40,076 nt of DNA from Tardiphaga sp. (lineage in GTDB: Bacteria > Pseudomonadota > Alphaproteobacteria > Rhizobiales > Xanthobacteraceae), in the NCBI GenBank assembly GCA_030147505.1, contig JASBVG010000069.1, positions 1 through 40,076 of the forward strand, written 5' to 3'. The notes beneath the pieces are model-generated. The model was not told the origin of the DNA and did no database searches. It was given only the letters and a program-made list of their open reading frames with translations. Below, piece by piece: positions 25,488-35,243 of this stretch. A program made the translations under genes and the position numbers. Position 1 is the stretch's first letter; each line of letters opens with the position of its first letter.

Positions 25488-26692
25488 TAATGCGTCAGAT
25501 ACGGACAGCCACCTTCCGCCAGCGGGCGAAACGCCTCGTCGCCCGGAATCGTCGCCACGGTCTCATACAGATCCCAAGGCTGCTTCGACTCCGTCGGCTT
25601 CCTGATGCGCATCAGATACATGTCGTGCACCATGCGGCCGTCCTCGCGGACCTTGCCGTTCTGCGCAAAGAAGTCATTGACCGGATTGGCGCGCATCCAG
25701 GCCATCACCTTTTCCGTGTCAGTCGATTTCGTCGCCGCCACGGCCTTGAAGTAATGGCGCAGCGATGAGTTGACGCCGGCCTGATAGGCCGTCGGCATCG
25801 CGCCATGACGCTTGTAGAATTCTTGGGCGAACGCGCGGGTCTCCGGCGTGCGGTCCCAATAGAACGAGTCGGTAAACATCAGGTCATGCGCATTGGCAAG
25901 GCCCATCGCATGCACGTCGGTGAGCGTCACCTGCAGCGCGACAACCTGCATGCTGCTCTGGATGTTGAACTCGCTCGCCTGATTGACGGCGGTCGAGAAG
26001 TCCGATCCGGCATTGGCGAGACCGAGCACTTTCGCACCCGACGACTGCGCCTGTAGCAGGAAGGATGAGAAGTCTGCGGTCGAGAACGGATGTCGGACCG
26101 AACCCACCACCTTGCCGCCTGCTGCTGTGACCGCATGCGATGCGTCGCGCTCGAGAGCCTGGCCGAAGGCATAGTCCGCCGTCAGGAAGAACCAGCTATC
26201 GCCGCCGCGTTTGACGATTGCCTTGCCGGTGCCATTGGCCGCCGCATAGGTGTCATAGGTCCACTGCACCGAGGTCGGAGAGCACTGCTTGCCAGTGATG
26301 TCAGACGAACCCGCGCCCGAGATCAGAAAGATCTTCTTGCGCTCACGCGTCAGGTTCTGCACCGCCAGCGCCACGGCGGAGTTCACGCCTTCCGCCACCA
26401 CATCGATGTTCTTGTTGTCGATCCAGTCGCGCACCACAGCGGTGGCGACATCCGGCTTGTTCTGATGATCGCCGGAAATGATCTCGATCTTGCGGCCATT
26501 GACGCTGCCGCCGATTTCCTCGGCCGCCATCTGTGCCGCGATCACCGATCCTTTGCCATTGCCGTCGGCATATTGCCCGCTCATGTCGGTGATGATGCCG
26601 ACCCGCAGCGCGCCATCCTCGGCGCGCATCGCAGCGGTCGAACACATCAGCAGCAGGCCCGCTGCAACGGCTTTTACGAAATTCGAAGTCAC
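25487..26692 (-). CDS. branched-chain amino-acid-type ABC substrate-binding protein
   Basis: Periplasmic type I binding protein of the LivK/Leu-Ile-Val family, 401 aa, with a signal peptide (hydrophobic about 8-18, then MRAEDGALRVGIITDMSG). The two-lobe fold shows IIDMSGQYADGNGKG-like ligand contacts, ISGDHQNKPDVA, FLISGAGSSDITG and FFLTADYAFGQALERD. The start is GTG 26692, because GGGAGG lies six bases upstream; the ATG 18 bases earlier lies ahead of that ribosome site. No permease or ATPase genes are nearby, so it is an orphan in this window. It follows the gamma-glutamyltransferase gene by about 155 bases on the same strand. The ligand is unknown. Confidence 0.9.
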   Translation of the reverse strand: MTSNFVKAVAAGLLLMCSTAAMRAEDGALRVGIITDMSGQYADGNGKGSVIAAQMAAEEIGGSVNGRKIEIISGDHQNKPDVATAVVRDWIDNKNIDVVAEGVNSAVALAVQNLTRERKKIFLISGAGSSDITGKQCSPTSVQWTYDTYAAANGTGKAIVKRGGDSWFFLTADYAFGQALERDASHAVTAAGGKVVGSVRHPFSTADFSSFLLQAQSSGAKVLGLANAGSDFSTAVNQASEFNIQSSMQVVALQVTLTDVHAMGLANAHDLMFTDSFYWDRTPETRAFAQEFYKRHGAMPTAYQAGVNSSLRHYFKAVAATKSTDTEKVMAWMRANPVNDFFAQNGKVREDGRMVHDMYLMRIRKPTESKQPWDLYETVATIPGDEAFRPLAEGGCPYLTH

Positions 26693-26848
26693 GAAATTCC
26701 TCCCTGTCATGCCCCTTCGCGGGGCCGCTGGCGGCGCGGCTTGGCGCCGTCAATGCCGGAAGGTTGCCGGGGGTGCGACATTTTGGCAATGCGTTGAGCT
26801 ACCCGTGTTCGCCCGTCTGCCATGCGGAGGCGAGCGCCGTGTCGCCCT

Positions 26849-28594
26849 TTAGTTGCCGATAGCTGCTGCGCCACGCGTGCGTGGATCCGGCGCGCCAAGC
26901 AAGCCGTCCGGAGTGACTGCAATGGAATTTGCCGATGTCTGCCCCATCGGTTTCACGATGCGGTGATTCATTGCACGCAAACCCTCGAGCACCGGCTCCG
27001 CAAAGCCGTTTTCGATCCGCACCTCGTCCGGCAGCCATTGGTGATGCAATCGCGGCGCGGCCACGGCGGACATGATGTCCATCCTGTAGTCGATCACGTT
27101 CACGATGACCTGCAAGGTTGTCGAGATGATACGGCTGCCGCCGGGTGATCCGGTTACCAGCACCGGCTTGCCGTCCTTCACTACAATGGTTGGCGTCATG
27201 GAGGAGAGCGGGCGCTTGCCTGGCCCCGGCAGGTTGGCTTCATAGCCGACGAGACCGTAGGCATTGGATGCGCCCGGCGAGGCGGTGAAATCGTCGAGTT
27301 CGTTGTTGAGCAGGACGCCAGTGCCTTCGGCTACGAGGCCCATGCCGTAACTGAAGTTGAGTGTGGTGGTGTTGCTTACGGCGTTACCAGCGCTATCGAC
27401 GACGGAATAGTGGGTCGTGTTCTGGCCTTCGCGCGGGGGCTTCGGCGTCAGCGCATCGCTCCATGGCGTGGCCCGCTTCGGATCGATGGTCGCGCGCTGC
27501 TTCGCTGCATAATCTTTCGAGATCAGCGTTTCGATCGGCGCATTGACGAATGCGGGATCGCCGAGATAGCGCGCGCGATCGGCATAAGCGCGCTTCATCG
27601 CTTCGACGAGCAGATGCAGCGATGGCGCCGTGCCCTGCCGCATCTCATTCATCCGAAAACCCTCAAGAATGTTCATCGTCTCCAGCAATACTGTGCCGCC
27701 GGAGGACGGCAGCGGCATCGAGACGATGTCATAGCCGCGATAGCTCCCGCGTACGGGCTTGCGTATCACAGGTTGATAGGTCTTGAGATCATCGAGTGTG
27801 AAGATGCCGCCGGCCTTGTTGATGCCATCGACGAGTTTCCCGGCGACTGGCCCTTCGTAGAAGCCACGCGGCCCCTGTTGCGCGATCGTTGTCAGCGTGT
27901 CGGCAAGGTCGGTTTGTACGAGTCTGTCGCCCTCTCTTAGCGATGTCCCGTCTGCGCGCGAGAAGATCGGCTTGCTCGATGGCCAGCGCGCAAGACGACG
28001 GTGCCAGTCCGGCAGCGTGTCGGCGCCGTCGTCCGTGAGCACGAAGCCGTCGCGCGCCAGTGCAATGGCCGGCTGCAGCAGATCGGACAGCGTGAACTTG
28101 CCCGAGCCGTACTTCTCCAGCGCCAGCGCAAGGCCGGCAACCGTACCGGGCACGCCGATACCGAGCGCACTGTCGCGCGATTTCGTGATGTCCGGTTTGC
28201 CGTCACTGCCGAGAAACATGTCACGTGTGGCCTTGCCGGGCGCCGTCTCGCGATAGTCGATGGTGGTGCTCTCGCCCCTGGCGGTGTGGATCACCATGAA
28301 CCCGCCGCCGCCAATATTGCCGGCGCGTGGATAGGTGACGGCCATCGCGAAACCAGTGGCCACAGCCGCATCCACGGCATTACCACCGCGGGCCAGTACA
28401 TCCGCGCCGACCTGCGCGCACAGCCGCTCTTGGGCGACAACCATGCCGTGCTTCGCGGCGACCGGCTTGAGTGTACCTGACGGTGCGGGAGTATAGTTGT
28501 CGCGCGATTGCTGCGCGTTTGTCGGCTCGACCGATACCAGTATTACTGCGAGTGCTGCAGCGCATGCACAACGCAGGAAAGCAAAACGCGTCAT
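26849..28594 (-). CDS. ggt: gamma-glutamyltransferase
   Basis: Periplasmic N-terminal-nucleophile hydrolase precursor, 581 aa, with a signal peptide (about 1-27). It cleaves itself into large and small subunits ahead of the catalytic Thr in TTHYSVVDSAGNAVS. The ligand site is visible in IDYRETAPG and in the small-subunit TGSPGGSRIISTT. The enzyme hydrolyses or transfers the gamma-glutamyl group of glutathione and related peptides. The adjacent amino-acid-type binding protein gene on the same strand could serve uptake of released products, which is inference. Length and motif order match functional enzymes. Confidence 0.95.
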   Translation of the reverse strand: MTRFAFLRCACAAALAVILVSVEPTNAQQSRDNYTPAPSGTLKPVAAKHGMVVAQERLCAQVGADVLARGGNAVDAAVATGFAMAVTYPRAGNIGGGGFMVIHTARGESTTIDYRETAPGKATRDMFLGSDGKPDITKSRDSALGIGVPGTVAGLALALEKYGSGKFTLSDLLQPAIALARDGFVLTDDGADTLPDWHRRLARWPSSKPIFSRADGTSLREGDRLVQTDLADTLTTIAQQGPRGFYEGPVAGKLVDGINKAGGIFTLDDLKTYQPVIRKPVRGSYRGYDIVSMPLPSSGGTVLLETMNILEGFRMNEMRQGTAPSLHLLVEAMKRAYADRARYLGDPAFVNAPIETLISKDYAAKQRATIDPKRATPWSDALTPKPPREGQNTTHYSVVDSAGNAVSNTTTLNFSYGMGLVAEGTGVLLNNELDDFTASPGASNAYGLVGYEANLPGPGKRPLSSMTPTIVVKDGKPVLVTGSPGGSRIISTTLQVIVNVIDYRMDIMSAVAAPRLHHQWLPDEVRIENGFAEPVLEGLRAMNHRIVKPMGQTSANSIAVTPDGLLGAPDPRTRGAAAIGN

Positions 28595-28698
28595 CGATCA
28601 CTCCGGCCGAAGGCGGACATGATCGTTTCGCCGCCACGCATGCTATATGGCTTGAGAATCGTCTTTCACAACACGCGGTTCTTTCAGGAGAACGATCC

Positions 28699-30087
28699 AT
28701 GGCGGACGTTGCCGCATCCTCTCATGTCGCGGCATTTCCGACGACGTATCCGCCGCGCCGCGCCGTGGTGAGCTGGATGTTCTTCGACTGGGCAGCGCAG
28801 CCCTATTTCAGCCTGATCACGACTTTCGTGTTTGCGCCTTATTTCGCCACACGCGTCGCGGCAGATCCGGCCACAGGACAATCGCTGTGGGGCTTCGCCA
28901 CCGCGAGCGCTGGTCTGATCATCGCGCTGATGTCGCCGGTGCTCGGTGCCATCGCCGATGCGAGCGGGCGTCGCAAGCCATGGATCGCAGGCTTCGGCGC
29001 CATTTTTGTGATCGGCGCCTGCATGATGTGGATCGGCAAGCCCGGCGATCCTGCGCTGATCCTGCCGCTGCTCATCGCCTATGGCTTCGCCACCATCGGC
29101 GTCGAATTCGCAACCGTCTTCAATAATGCGATGATGCCGACGCTGGTGCCACCGGACAAGATCGGGCGGCTCTCCGGCTCCGGCTGGGCGCTCGGTTATG
29201 TCGGCGGCATTCTCAGCCTGATCATCGTGCTCGGCTTCATGGCCGCCAATCCATCGAGCGGCAAGACGCTGTTCGGCCTGACGCCGATCCTCGGTCTCGA
29301 CCCCGCGACATTCGAAGGCGATCGCATCTCCGGGCCGCTATCGGGCCTGTGGTTCGTCGTCTTCGTTTTGCCGATGTTTCTATTCACGCCGGATTTTCCG
29401 GCCCGGGTCTCGGCCGGCAGTGCGGTGCGCGCGGGGCTCGCCGACCTCGCCCGCACGCTGCGCGAATTGCCGAAGCACAACTCCATGATGGCATTTCTCA
29501 TCGCCAACATGATCTATACCGACGGGCTTGTTTCGCTGTTCGCCTTTGGCGGTATCTATGCGGCCGGCACCTTCGGCTGGAACACGATTCAGATCGGCAC
29601 TTTCGGCATCATTCTCGCCATCGCCGGCACTTTCGGCGCGTTCATCGGCGGCAAGCTCGACGATGCGCTCGGGCCGAAGCGCGTGATCGCCGGCGCGATG
29701 TTGCTGCTGCTGTTCGCCATCGCTGCCATCCTGCTGATCGACAAGGAAACCATTCTGTTCGTGAAGGTGACGCCGCCGCAGCCCAATGGCGGACTGTTCG
29801 CAGCACCTGCGGAAAAGGCCTATCTGCTGCTCGGCTGCCTGATCGGCATCGCCGGAGGACCATTGCAGGCCGCCTCGCGCACGCTGCTCATCCGGCTGGC
29901 GCCGCGGGATCGCATTGCGCAATTCTTCGGCCTGTTCGCGCTGACAGGGAAGGTAACATCCTTCATCGGCCCGCTGCTGATCGGCGTCGTCACTGCGGTG
30001 ACGGCCAGCCAGAAGGCGGGGATGGCAGTGCTGGTGGGATTTTTCGTGGTCGGATTGGCGCTGCTCGCACGCGTGCGGCAGAACTAA
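28699..30087 (+). CDS. MFS transporter, UMF1/Atg22-like
   Basis: 462-aa inner-membrane carrier with about twelve helices. The N terminus VVSWMFFDWAAQPYFSLITTFVFAPYFA is characteristic of the UMF1 (Atg22-like) branch of the major facilitator superfamily, and SPVLGAIADASGRRKPWI is the conserved MFS loop between helices 2 and 3. Substrates of bacterial members are mostly unknown; Atg22 exports amino acids from the yeast vacuole. The frame is open for another 76 codons upstream, but AGGAG eight bases before ATG 28699 and the first helix fix the start. It is divergent from ggt. Confidence 0.9.
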   Translation: MADVAASSHVAAFPTTYPPRRAVVSWMFFDWAAQPYFSLITTFVFAPYFATRVAADPATGQSLWGFATASAGLIIALMSPVLGAIADASGRRKPWIAGFGAIFVIGACMMWIGKPGDPALILPLLIAYGFATIGVEFATVFNNAMMPTLVPPDKIGRLSGSGWALGYVGGILSLIIVLGFMAANPSSGKTLFGLTPILGLDPATFEGDRISGPLSGLWFVVFVLPMFLFTPDFPARVSAGSAVRAGLADLARTLRELPKHNSMMAFLIANMIYTDGLVSLFAFGGIYAAGTFGWNTIQIGTFGIILAIAGTFGAFIGGKLDDALGPKRVIAGAMLLLLFAIAAILLIDKETILFVKVTPPQPNGGLFAAPAEKAYLLLGCLIGIAGGPLQAASRTLLIRLAPRDRIAQFFGLFALTGKVTSFIGPLLIGVVTAVTASQKAGMAVLVGFFVVGLALLARVRQN

Positions 30088-30133
30088 CTCTGACTGTCGC
30101 CACTCGGTCAAGACGGGTGACGACAGGTCGAGT
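30087..30133. repeat. MITE-like element, internally deleted copy
   Basis: ACTCTGACTGTCGCC at the left and GACGACAGGTCGAGT at the right match the ends of the 137-base element at 25351-25487, but the interior is reduced to about 17 bases. It lies between the convergent MFS and purH genes, overlapping the MFS stop, and can fold into one hairpin that may end transcription. Confidence 0.55.
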
Positions 30134-30140
30134 GCCGTGC

Positions 30141-31733
30141 TCAGTGCTTGAAGTGCCGCACGCCGGTGAAGACCATGGCGATGCCGGCATCGTCGGCGGC
30201 CTTGATCACTTCATCGTCGCGCACCGAGCCGCCTGGCTGAATCACCGCCGTCGCACCGGCTTCGATTGCCACCAAGAGACCATCCGCAAACGGGAAGAAT
30301 GCATCGGAGGCGACCACCGAACCTTTGGTCATCGGCTCGGCGAGCTTCATTTCGGTCGCTGCATCCTGTGCCTTGCGGGCGGCGATACGCGCGCTGTCGA
30401 TGCGGCTCATCTGGCCGGCGCCGACGCCGACAGTGGCGAGGTCCTTGGCATAAACGATCGTGTTCGACTTGATGTGCTTGGCCACACGGAAGGCGAATTT
30501 GAGATCGCGCAATTCGGCCTCGGTCGGCTGCCGCTTGGTCACGACCTTCAGGGTCATGTCATCGACCACTGCATTGTCGCGGCTCTGCACCAGCAGGCCG
30601 CCGGCTACAGTCTTCGCGGTAAAGCCCGCCGCGCGGGGATCGGGCAGGCTGCCCGCCAGCAGCAGACGCAGGTTTTTCTTCGCCGCGACGATGGCGATCG
30701 CGTCATCGGTCGCATCCGGCGCCACGATCACTTCGGTGAAGATCTCGGTGATCACCTTCGCGGTCTCGGCATCGAGCGTGCGGTTGAGCGCGACGATGCC
30801 GCCGAAAGCCGAGGTCGAATCGCAGGCCAGAGCCTTGCGATAGGCCTCGACGAGATTGCCGCCTTCGGCAACGCCACAGGGATTGGCGTGCTTGACGATG
30901 ACGCAGGCGGCGGTCCGTTTGGGATCGAATTCGGCGATGGCCTCATAGGCCGCATCTGTGTCGTTGATATTGTTGTAGGAAAGCTGCTTGCCCTGCACCT
31001 GCCGCGCCGAAGCGACGCCGGGACGCAGTTCGGGCGTGCGATAGAAGGCTGCGGTCTGGTGCGGATTTTCGCCATAGCGCAGCGCTTCCACCAGCTTGCC
31101 GCCGACGGCGCGGAAATCCGGCGCCTCAAGCTTGAGCTGTTCGGCGAACCAGTTGGAGATCGCCGCATCGTAAGCGGCGGTGCGCGCATAGGCCTTGGCG
31201 GCCAGGCGGCGGCGCAGTGTCTGCGTGGTCGCGCCCTTGTTGGTTGCGAGCTCGTCGAGCACCGACTGATAGTCCGACGGCTCGACCACGACGGTGACAT
31301 CGTCATGGTTCTTCGACGCCGCACGGATCATCGCAGGACCGCCGATATCGATATTCTCGATGCAGTCTTCCCAGGAGGCGTTCTTCGCAACGGTCTCTTC
31401 GAACGGGTAGAGATTCACCACCAGGAGATCGATCTGTACGATGCCGTGATCGGCCATGGCCTTCTTGTGCTCGGCATTGTCGCGGATCGCCAGCAGGCCG
31501 CCATGCACCTTGGGATGCAGCGTCTTGACGCGGCCGTCCATCATTTCCGGGAAGCCGGTGAGATCGGAGACGTCGGACACTTTCAGGCCCGCTGCAGCGA
31601 TCGCCTTGGCGGTACCGCCGGTGGAGACGAGATCGACGCCGTGTGCGGACAGGGCGCGGGCGAATTCGATCAGTCCGGACTTATCGGAAACGGACAAGAG
31701 AGCGCGAGTGACCTTGCGCGGATGGTCGGTCAT
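30141..31733 (-). CDS. purH: bifunctional AICAR transformylase / IMP cyclohydrolase
   Basis: Last two steps of de novo IMP synthesis in the cytosol, 530 aa as usual. The N-terminal cyclohydrolase domain (about 1-200) has [41 protein letters not shown] and NLYPFEETV. The C-terminal transformylase domain has the catalytic Lys-His in [40 protein letters not shown] and [13 protein letters not shown] 31733 is used; an upstream extension of 31 codons has no family similarity. It lies on the same strand after the heparinase and rsmB genes. Confidence 0.97.
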   Translation of the reverse strand: MTDHPRKVTRALLSVSDKSGLIEFARALSAHGVDLVSTGGTAKAIAAAGLKVSDVSDLTGFPEMMDGRVKTLHPKVHGGLLAIRDNAEHKKAMADHGIVQIDLLVVNLYPFEETVAKNASWEDCIENIDIGGPAMIRAASKNHDDVTVVVEPSDYQSVLDELATNKGATTQTLRRRLAAKAYARTAAYDAAISNWFAEQLKLEAPDFRAVGGKLVEALRYGENPHQTAAFYRTPELRPGVASARQVQGKQLSYNNINDTDAAYEAIAEFDPKRTAACVIVKHANPCGVAEGGNLVEAYRKALACDSTSAFGGIVALNRTLDAETAKVITEIFTEVIVAPDATDDAIAIVAAKKNLRLLLAGSLPDPRAAGFTAKTVAGGLLVQSRDNAVVDDMTLKVVTKRQPTEAELRDLKFAFRVAKHIKSNTIVYAKDLATVGVGAGQMSRIDSARIAARKAQDAATEMKLAEPMTKGSVVASDAFFPFADGLLVAIEAGATAVIQPGGSVRDDEVIKAADDAGIAMVFTGVRHFKH

Positions 31734-31834
31734 GATGGTGTATCCCGTGGGAGAAGGCAGCCGCGTAGCATGGTTTGACGAGGACCGAAACCGGGGCTGG
31801 TGGCATGCCAGAAATTTGGCCGCCAACTACTGAG

Positions 31835-33586
31835 TTACAACGGTAATTCCGGCTCGCGACGGGCATTTCGCCGGGCGCTGGTCTGCGACGGCGAGGAGTT
31901 CGAGCGGGCGAAGCTCCAGCGCACGCTGCCGGTCTGGCGGGCATCCTGATGGATTACGATCTGGGCGGTCCGGCGCGGCCCGTCATTGCCGGCGAGAAAG
32001 ACGCTGTCCTCGAGATCGACCTTGTCGTCCAGCGCCTCGAAGGTCCAGACGTCACGGTTCGGTAACACCAGCATCACGCCACGGGCGTCGGAGAGCCTGC
32101 TCGCTTTGACCGACGGATGCAGATGGAAGCGGACCGCATAATCGGTGTTGTTACCCTTGAGCCGCGATCCCGGTGCCGGCGCGACAATGTCCTCGCCATC
32201 CAGCCGGTTGCCATCAGCGGCGATGGTCAGGATGCGGCGATGCTCGATGCCGAAACGCGACTTGTAGCCGTCATGCGCTGTCGTCAGCATGGTGCCGTCG
32301 GCCATCACCTCGCGATAATTCTCGACCGTGTGCGGGCCATTGGTGATGGGCGAGCCGCGCAAAAACTTCTTCATCGCGCCGGCCTCGACGAACTGGCTCG
32401 ATGAGGCGTTGTGATAGCTCACCGTCGAATGCGCGGCCGTCGAGCGCGCGAAGACGCGCCAGTTATCGCGCGCCGTTGAAGGCATGCCGCAATTGACAAC
32501 GATGCGGCTGGCGCCGGAGGACAACTCGAATGCCAGTGTCCCGGCGTGCGCCTCGTGACTGACATCCGGTGGCGGCGGTGGTCCGGTGTCGATAACAACC
32601 ACCATGTTGCCGGCTTCGAGACGCTGGAAGCCGGTATGCGGCATATGCGCCATCGGCACGCCATGGGTGTCGTCATAGGCCAGCAGCGTGGCGACCAGAT
32701 GCGACGGGGTCGAGCTCATGCCGTTGAACAGCGCGAAATTGCCGTCGCCATGGCGGAAGAAGCGCAGCATCGGCATCATGCGGTCGATCGCATTCAGCAA
32801 GGCTGGTGGCGGCGCGATGTTTCGCGCGGCAAAAGTCTGCCGCAGCGGGAGCAGGTCGATCAGCAGCTCGATCAGCGCATTGGGATTGCGCGAGACATGG
32901 CCACCATCGGGCAGGATCTGCTTCTGCAGTTCATCCGACAGCCGCTTCGCCGCGCCGCGGATATTATTCGCCTGGTTGGCGAGGCAGAGCGAGGCGTAGC
33001 ACAGCGCGATCAGCACTTGCATCTTCGGCAGGCCATCGGCGGCGCTCGGCAGCGCATAGCGCAGCGAGCGGACTTCGCGCGCCAGCGTGCGCAGATAGCG
33101 GCGATAGAATTTGCCGTCGGTGTCGCCTAGCACCAAAGGCGCCTGCGACAGCAACGAGATCACGCGGCGTGCGATCACCTCGGGACGACGACCGACCGGC
33201 CGTTTTCGGGCGGTGTTCGACATCCAGTCGTCGATCAGCGAACGCGCATTTGCACGGGTGATGGCAGTGTCGGCGGCGCGCAGATGGCGCAGCCAGCCGA
33301 AGCCGAGCAGCGAGATCTCCCAGTCTTCTGACGGCGGTTCGAGATCGAAGATCGACCGGCCGTGGCATGTAACGATCTTGCCGGCGAAGACGAAGCGGCC
33401 GGCATAGATTTCCGCCGCGCGCGTCGCGTCGGTGGTGCGCAGGTCGTGCGGCGCAATCAACAGGCGATCCGTCCGGCCCGGCCACAGCCGCGAGATCGCC
33501 GCCGTGCCGCCGGACGCACGCGCCAGCGCACCTCGCGCGAAGCGGCCGAGGATCAGCCTCGAAATACGTCTGCGATGAGCGACCAC
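31835..33586 (-). CDS. heparinase II/III family protein
   Basis: About 583 aa. The first half is an alpha-helical toroid (LLGFGWLRHLRAADTAITRANAR, LSDELQKQILPDGGHVSRNPNA with the family's Asp-Gly-Gly-His, MLRFFRHGDGNFALFNG). The second half is the beta-sandwich heparinase II/III domain (MVVVIDTGPPPPPDVS, HAGTLAFELSSG, STVSYHNASSSQF, ILTIAADGNRLDGED). True heparinases degrade sulphated glycans; the alphaproteobacterial members between rsmB and purH have no shown substrate and lack an evident signal peptide. The frame opens at GTG 33655, but GTG 33586 has AAGG six bases upstream and is preferred; the start is uncertain. Confidence 0.87.
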   Translation of the reverse strand: MVAHRRRISRLILGRFARGALARASGGTAAISRLWPGRTDRLLIAPHDLRTTDATRAAEIYAGRFVFAGKIVTCHGRSIFDLEPPSEDWEISLLGFGWLRHLRAADTAITRANARSLIDDWMSNTARKRPVGRRPEVIARRVISLLSQAPLVLGDTDGKFYRRYLRTLAREVRSLRYALPSAADGLPKMQVLIALCYASLCLANQANNIRGAAKRLSDELQKQILPDGGHVSRNPNALIELLIDLLPLRQTFAARNIAPPPALLNAIDRMMPMLRFFRHGDGNFALFNGMSSTPSHLVATLLAYDDTHGVPMAHMPHTGFQRLEAGNMVVVIDTGPPPPPDVSHEAHAGTLAFELSSGASRIVVNCGMPSTARDNWRVFARSTAAHSTVSYHNASSSQFVEAGAMKKFLRGSPITNGPHTVENYREVMADGTMLTTAHDGYKSRFGIEHRRILTIAADGNRLDGEDIVAPAPGSRLKGNNTDYAVRFHLHPSVKASRLSDARGVMLVLPNRDVWTFEALDDKVDLEDSVFLAGNDGPRRTAQIVIHQDARQTGSVRWSFARSNSSPSQTSARRNARREPELPL

Positions 33587-33712
33587 GTGCGCCTTGGGAT
33601 GGGTGAGAGAATTACCGGTGCGAATCCTTCTTAGCCGGAAACGCCCGCCGCACACAGCACAAGGAGGCGCCCTGTGGACGCCTCGCGAATCAGAGAAATA
33701 ACTCAGTGAATA

Positions 33713-35053
33713 TCAGGATTTAATCAGCCGCGCTGCATAGAAGCCGTCGAGCCCGCCAAGCCGGGGATCGGCATGCGGCAAATGGCTCGGCAGCGTACGC
33801 AAATCGCCATCCGGCGTGACGATTTCAACGAGACCGGAGACCTCGCTGGCCGTGGCCGGCATGCGGCGCATGCTGCTGTCATGGGCCAGCAAATCGGCGA
33901 TGGCGTGCTCGCCCTCGTCGGGTTCCATCGAACAGGTGCAATAGATCAGTACGCCACCGGGCTTCAGCATGGTCACCGCCTTGGCCAGCAGGCGACGCTG
34001 CAGGGAGGTCAGCATGGTGATGTCGGCTTCCTGTTTCAGCCACGCGACATCGGGATGACGGCGAATGGTGCCGGTGGAGGAACAGGGTGCGTCCAGGAGA
34101 ACGCCGTCAAAGCCCTCGCCAGGATATTCGGTGCCATCGGAAACGATCGTCTCCGCCGTCAGCGACAGCCGCGCGAGATTTTCGCGCAAACGCGCCACAC
34201 GGTTGGGCGAACGGTCCACGGCCACCACATCGGCACCGCCTTGCGCGAGTTGTGCGGTCTTGCCACCCGGCGCGGCGCAGAGATCGACGATGCGCTTGCC
34301 TTTGAGATCGCCGAACAGCCGTGCCGGCAGGGCCGCAGCGGCGTCCTGCACCCACCATTGGCCGTCATCGAAGCCGGGCAGCATGGTGACCGAGCCCTGC
34401 AGCAGCGTGCGCACGGTGCCCGTGGGCAGCACCTCGCCATGCAGGCGCGTGGCCCAGGCCTCAGCGTCGGATTTCACGGTGAGATCGAGCGACGGCTCAT
34501 GGCTCAGCGCGGCCGCGATGTCGCGCGCGGCAGCTTCGCCGTAATGCGCGGACCAGCGTGCGAGCAGCCATGGCGGAATGTCGAGGCTCTGGCCGGCGGT
34601 TTCGTCCACCAGCTCCTTGCCCTCGCGCGCGCAGCGGCGCAGCACGGCATTGACGAGCCCGGCATATTTCGCCGCGCGCCGGTCCGACTGCACCATCCGC
34701 ACGGAGAGATCGACGGCGGCATGATCCGGCACATCCATCCAGAGAATCTGGGCGGCGCCAATCAGCAAGGCGCTTTGCGCGCGTGGCGCGTCCGTGGGAA
34801 TGCCGCGATCGAGCAGGCGCGAAAGAATCTGTCCGAGCGTGCCCAAACGACGGAGAATCGTCGCGACAAGGCGACGCATCAGCGCCCGGTCGCGGTCTGA
34901 CAGCGTCTTCAGGCCGGGATGCGCGGCCGCGCCTTCGAGCTGGTCATCGAGCGTGCGATGCTTTTGCAGCACGCCATCGAGAATGTCGGCTGCAATGCGT
35001 CGCGCGGCGAGGCCGGGGACCTCGGGAGGCGGAGCGTATTTCACTTGCGGCAT
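33713..35053 (-). CDS. rsmB: 16S rRNA m5C967 methyltransferase RsmB
   Basis: 446 aa: an N-terminal NusB-like RNA-binding helical domain (about 10-150) and a C-terminal Rossmann methyltransferase of the RsmB/NOP family. The SAM site is VDLCAAPGGKTAQLAQGG. The two catalytic cysteines are in LLDAPCSSTGTIRRHPD and LIYCTCSMEPDEGE. It methylates a ribosomal cytosine with SAM. It is the first gene of the minus-strand series rsmB, heparinase, purH, with a small GAGGCG/CGCCTC hairpin at 33664-33684 beyond its 3' end. It is divergent from the SdhAF4 gene. Confidence 0.95.
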   Translation of the reverse strand: MPQVKYAPPPEVPGLAARRIAADILDGVLQKHRTLDDQLEGAAAHPGLKTLSDRDRALMRRLVATILRRLGTLGQILSRLLDRGIPTDAPRAQSALLIGAAQILWMDVPDHAAVDLSVRMVQSDRRAAKYAGLVNAVLRRCAREGKELVDETAGQSLDIPPWLLARWSAHYGEAAARDIAAALSHEPSLDLTVKSDAEAWATRLHGEVLPTGTVRTLLQGSVTMLPGFDDGQWWVQDAAAALPARLFGDLKGKRIVDLCAAPGGKTAQLAQGGADVVAVDRSPNRVARLRENLARLSLTAETIVSDGTEYPGEGFDGVLLDAPCSSTGTIRRHPDVAWLKQEADITMLTSLQRRLLAKAVTMLKPGGVLIYCTCSMEPDEGEHAIADLLAHDSSMRRMPATASEVSGLVEIVTPDGDLRTLPSHLPHADPRLGGLDGFYAARLIKS

Positions 35054-35161
35054 GCAGCAACATCACGGTGGAGGAGCGGGGATGGCGAGAATTTCGGCCG
35101 GCGCCAGCGGGCGGGGCCGATTCTGTCGCACGCGAATATGCCAAATGTAAGAATCGCCTTT

Positions 35162-35181
35162 ATATGCGCATGATCGCATAT
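35162..35181. promoter_or_regulatory. inverted repeat upstream of SdhAF4
   Basis: ATATGCG (35162-35168) and CGCATAT (35175-35181) are perfect arms around six bases, about 65-80 bases before the SdhAF4 ATG and 110 bases from the rsmB start. It could be a dimeric-regulator site within the divergent promoter region; no known box was matched. Confidence 0.35.
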
Positions 35182-35243
35182 CAGGACTACGATGCGAAAT
35201 TGGTAACGCGTGCGGGCCTTGCCGGTTCACAGGGATCATCGAG

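Noticed and set aside
29349..31778. 809-codon plus-strand frame across the MFS gene, a repeat and the reverse of purH
   Set aside because: It spans two real genes in the wrong frame or strand and shows no coherent domain.
33664..33684. Rho-independent terminator after rsmB
   Set aside because: The six-base GAGGCG/CGCCTC stem is real, but no T-tract follows on the minus strand, and read-through to the heparinase gene is likely.
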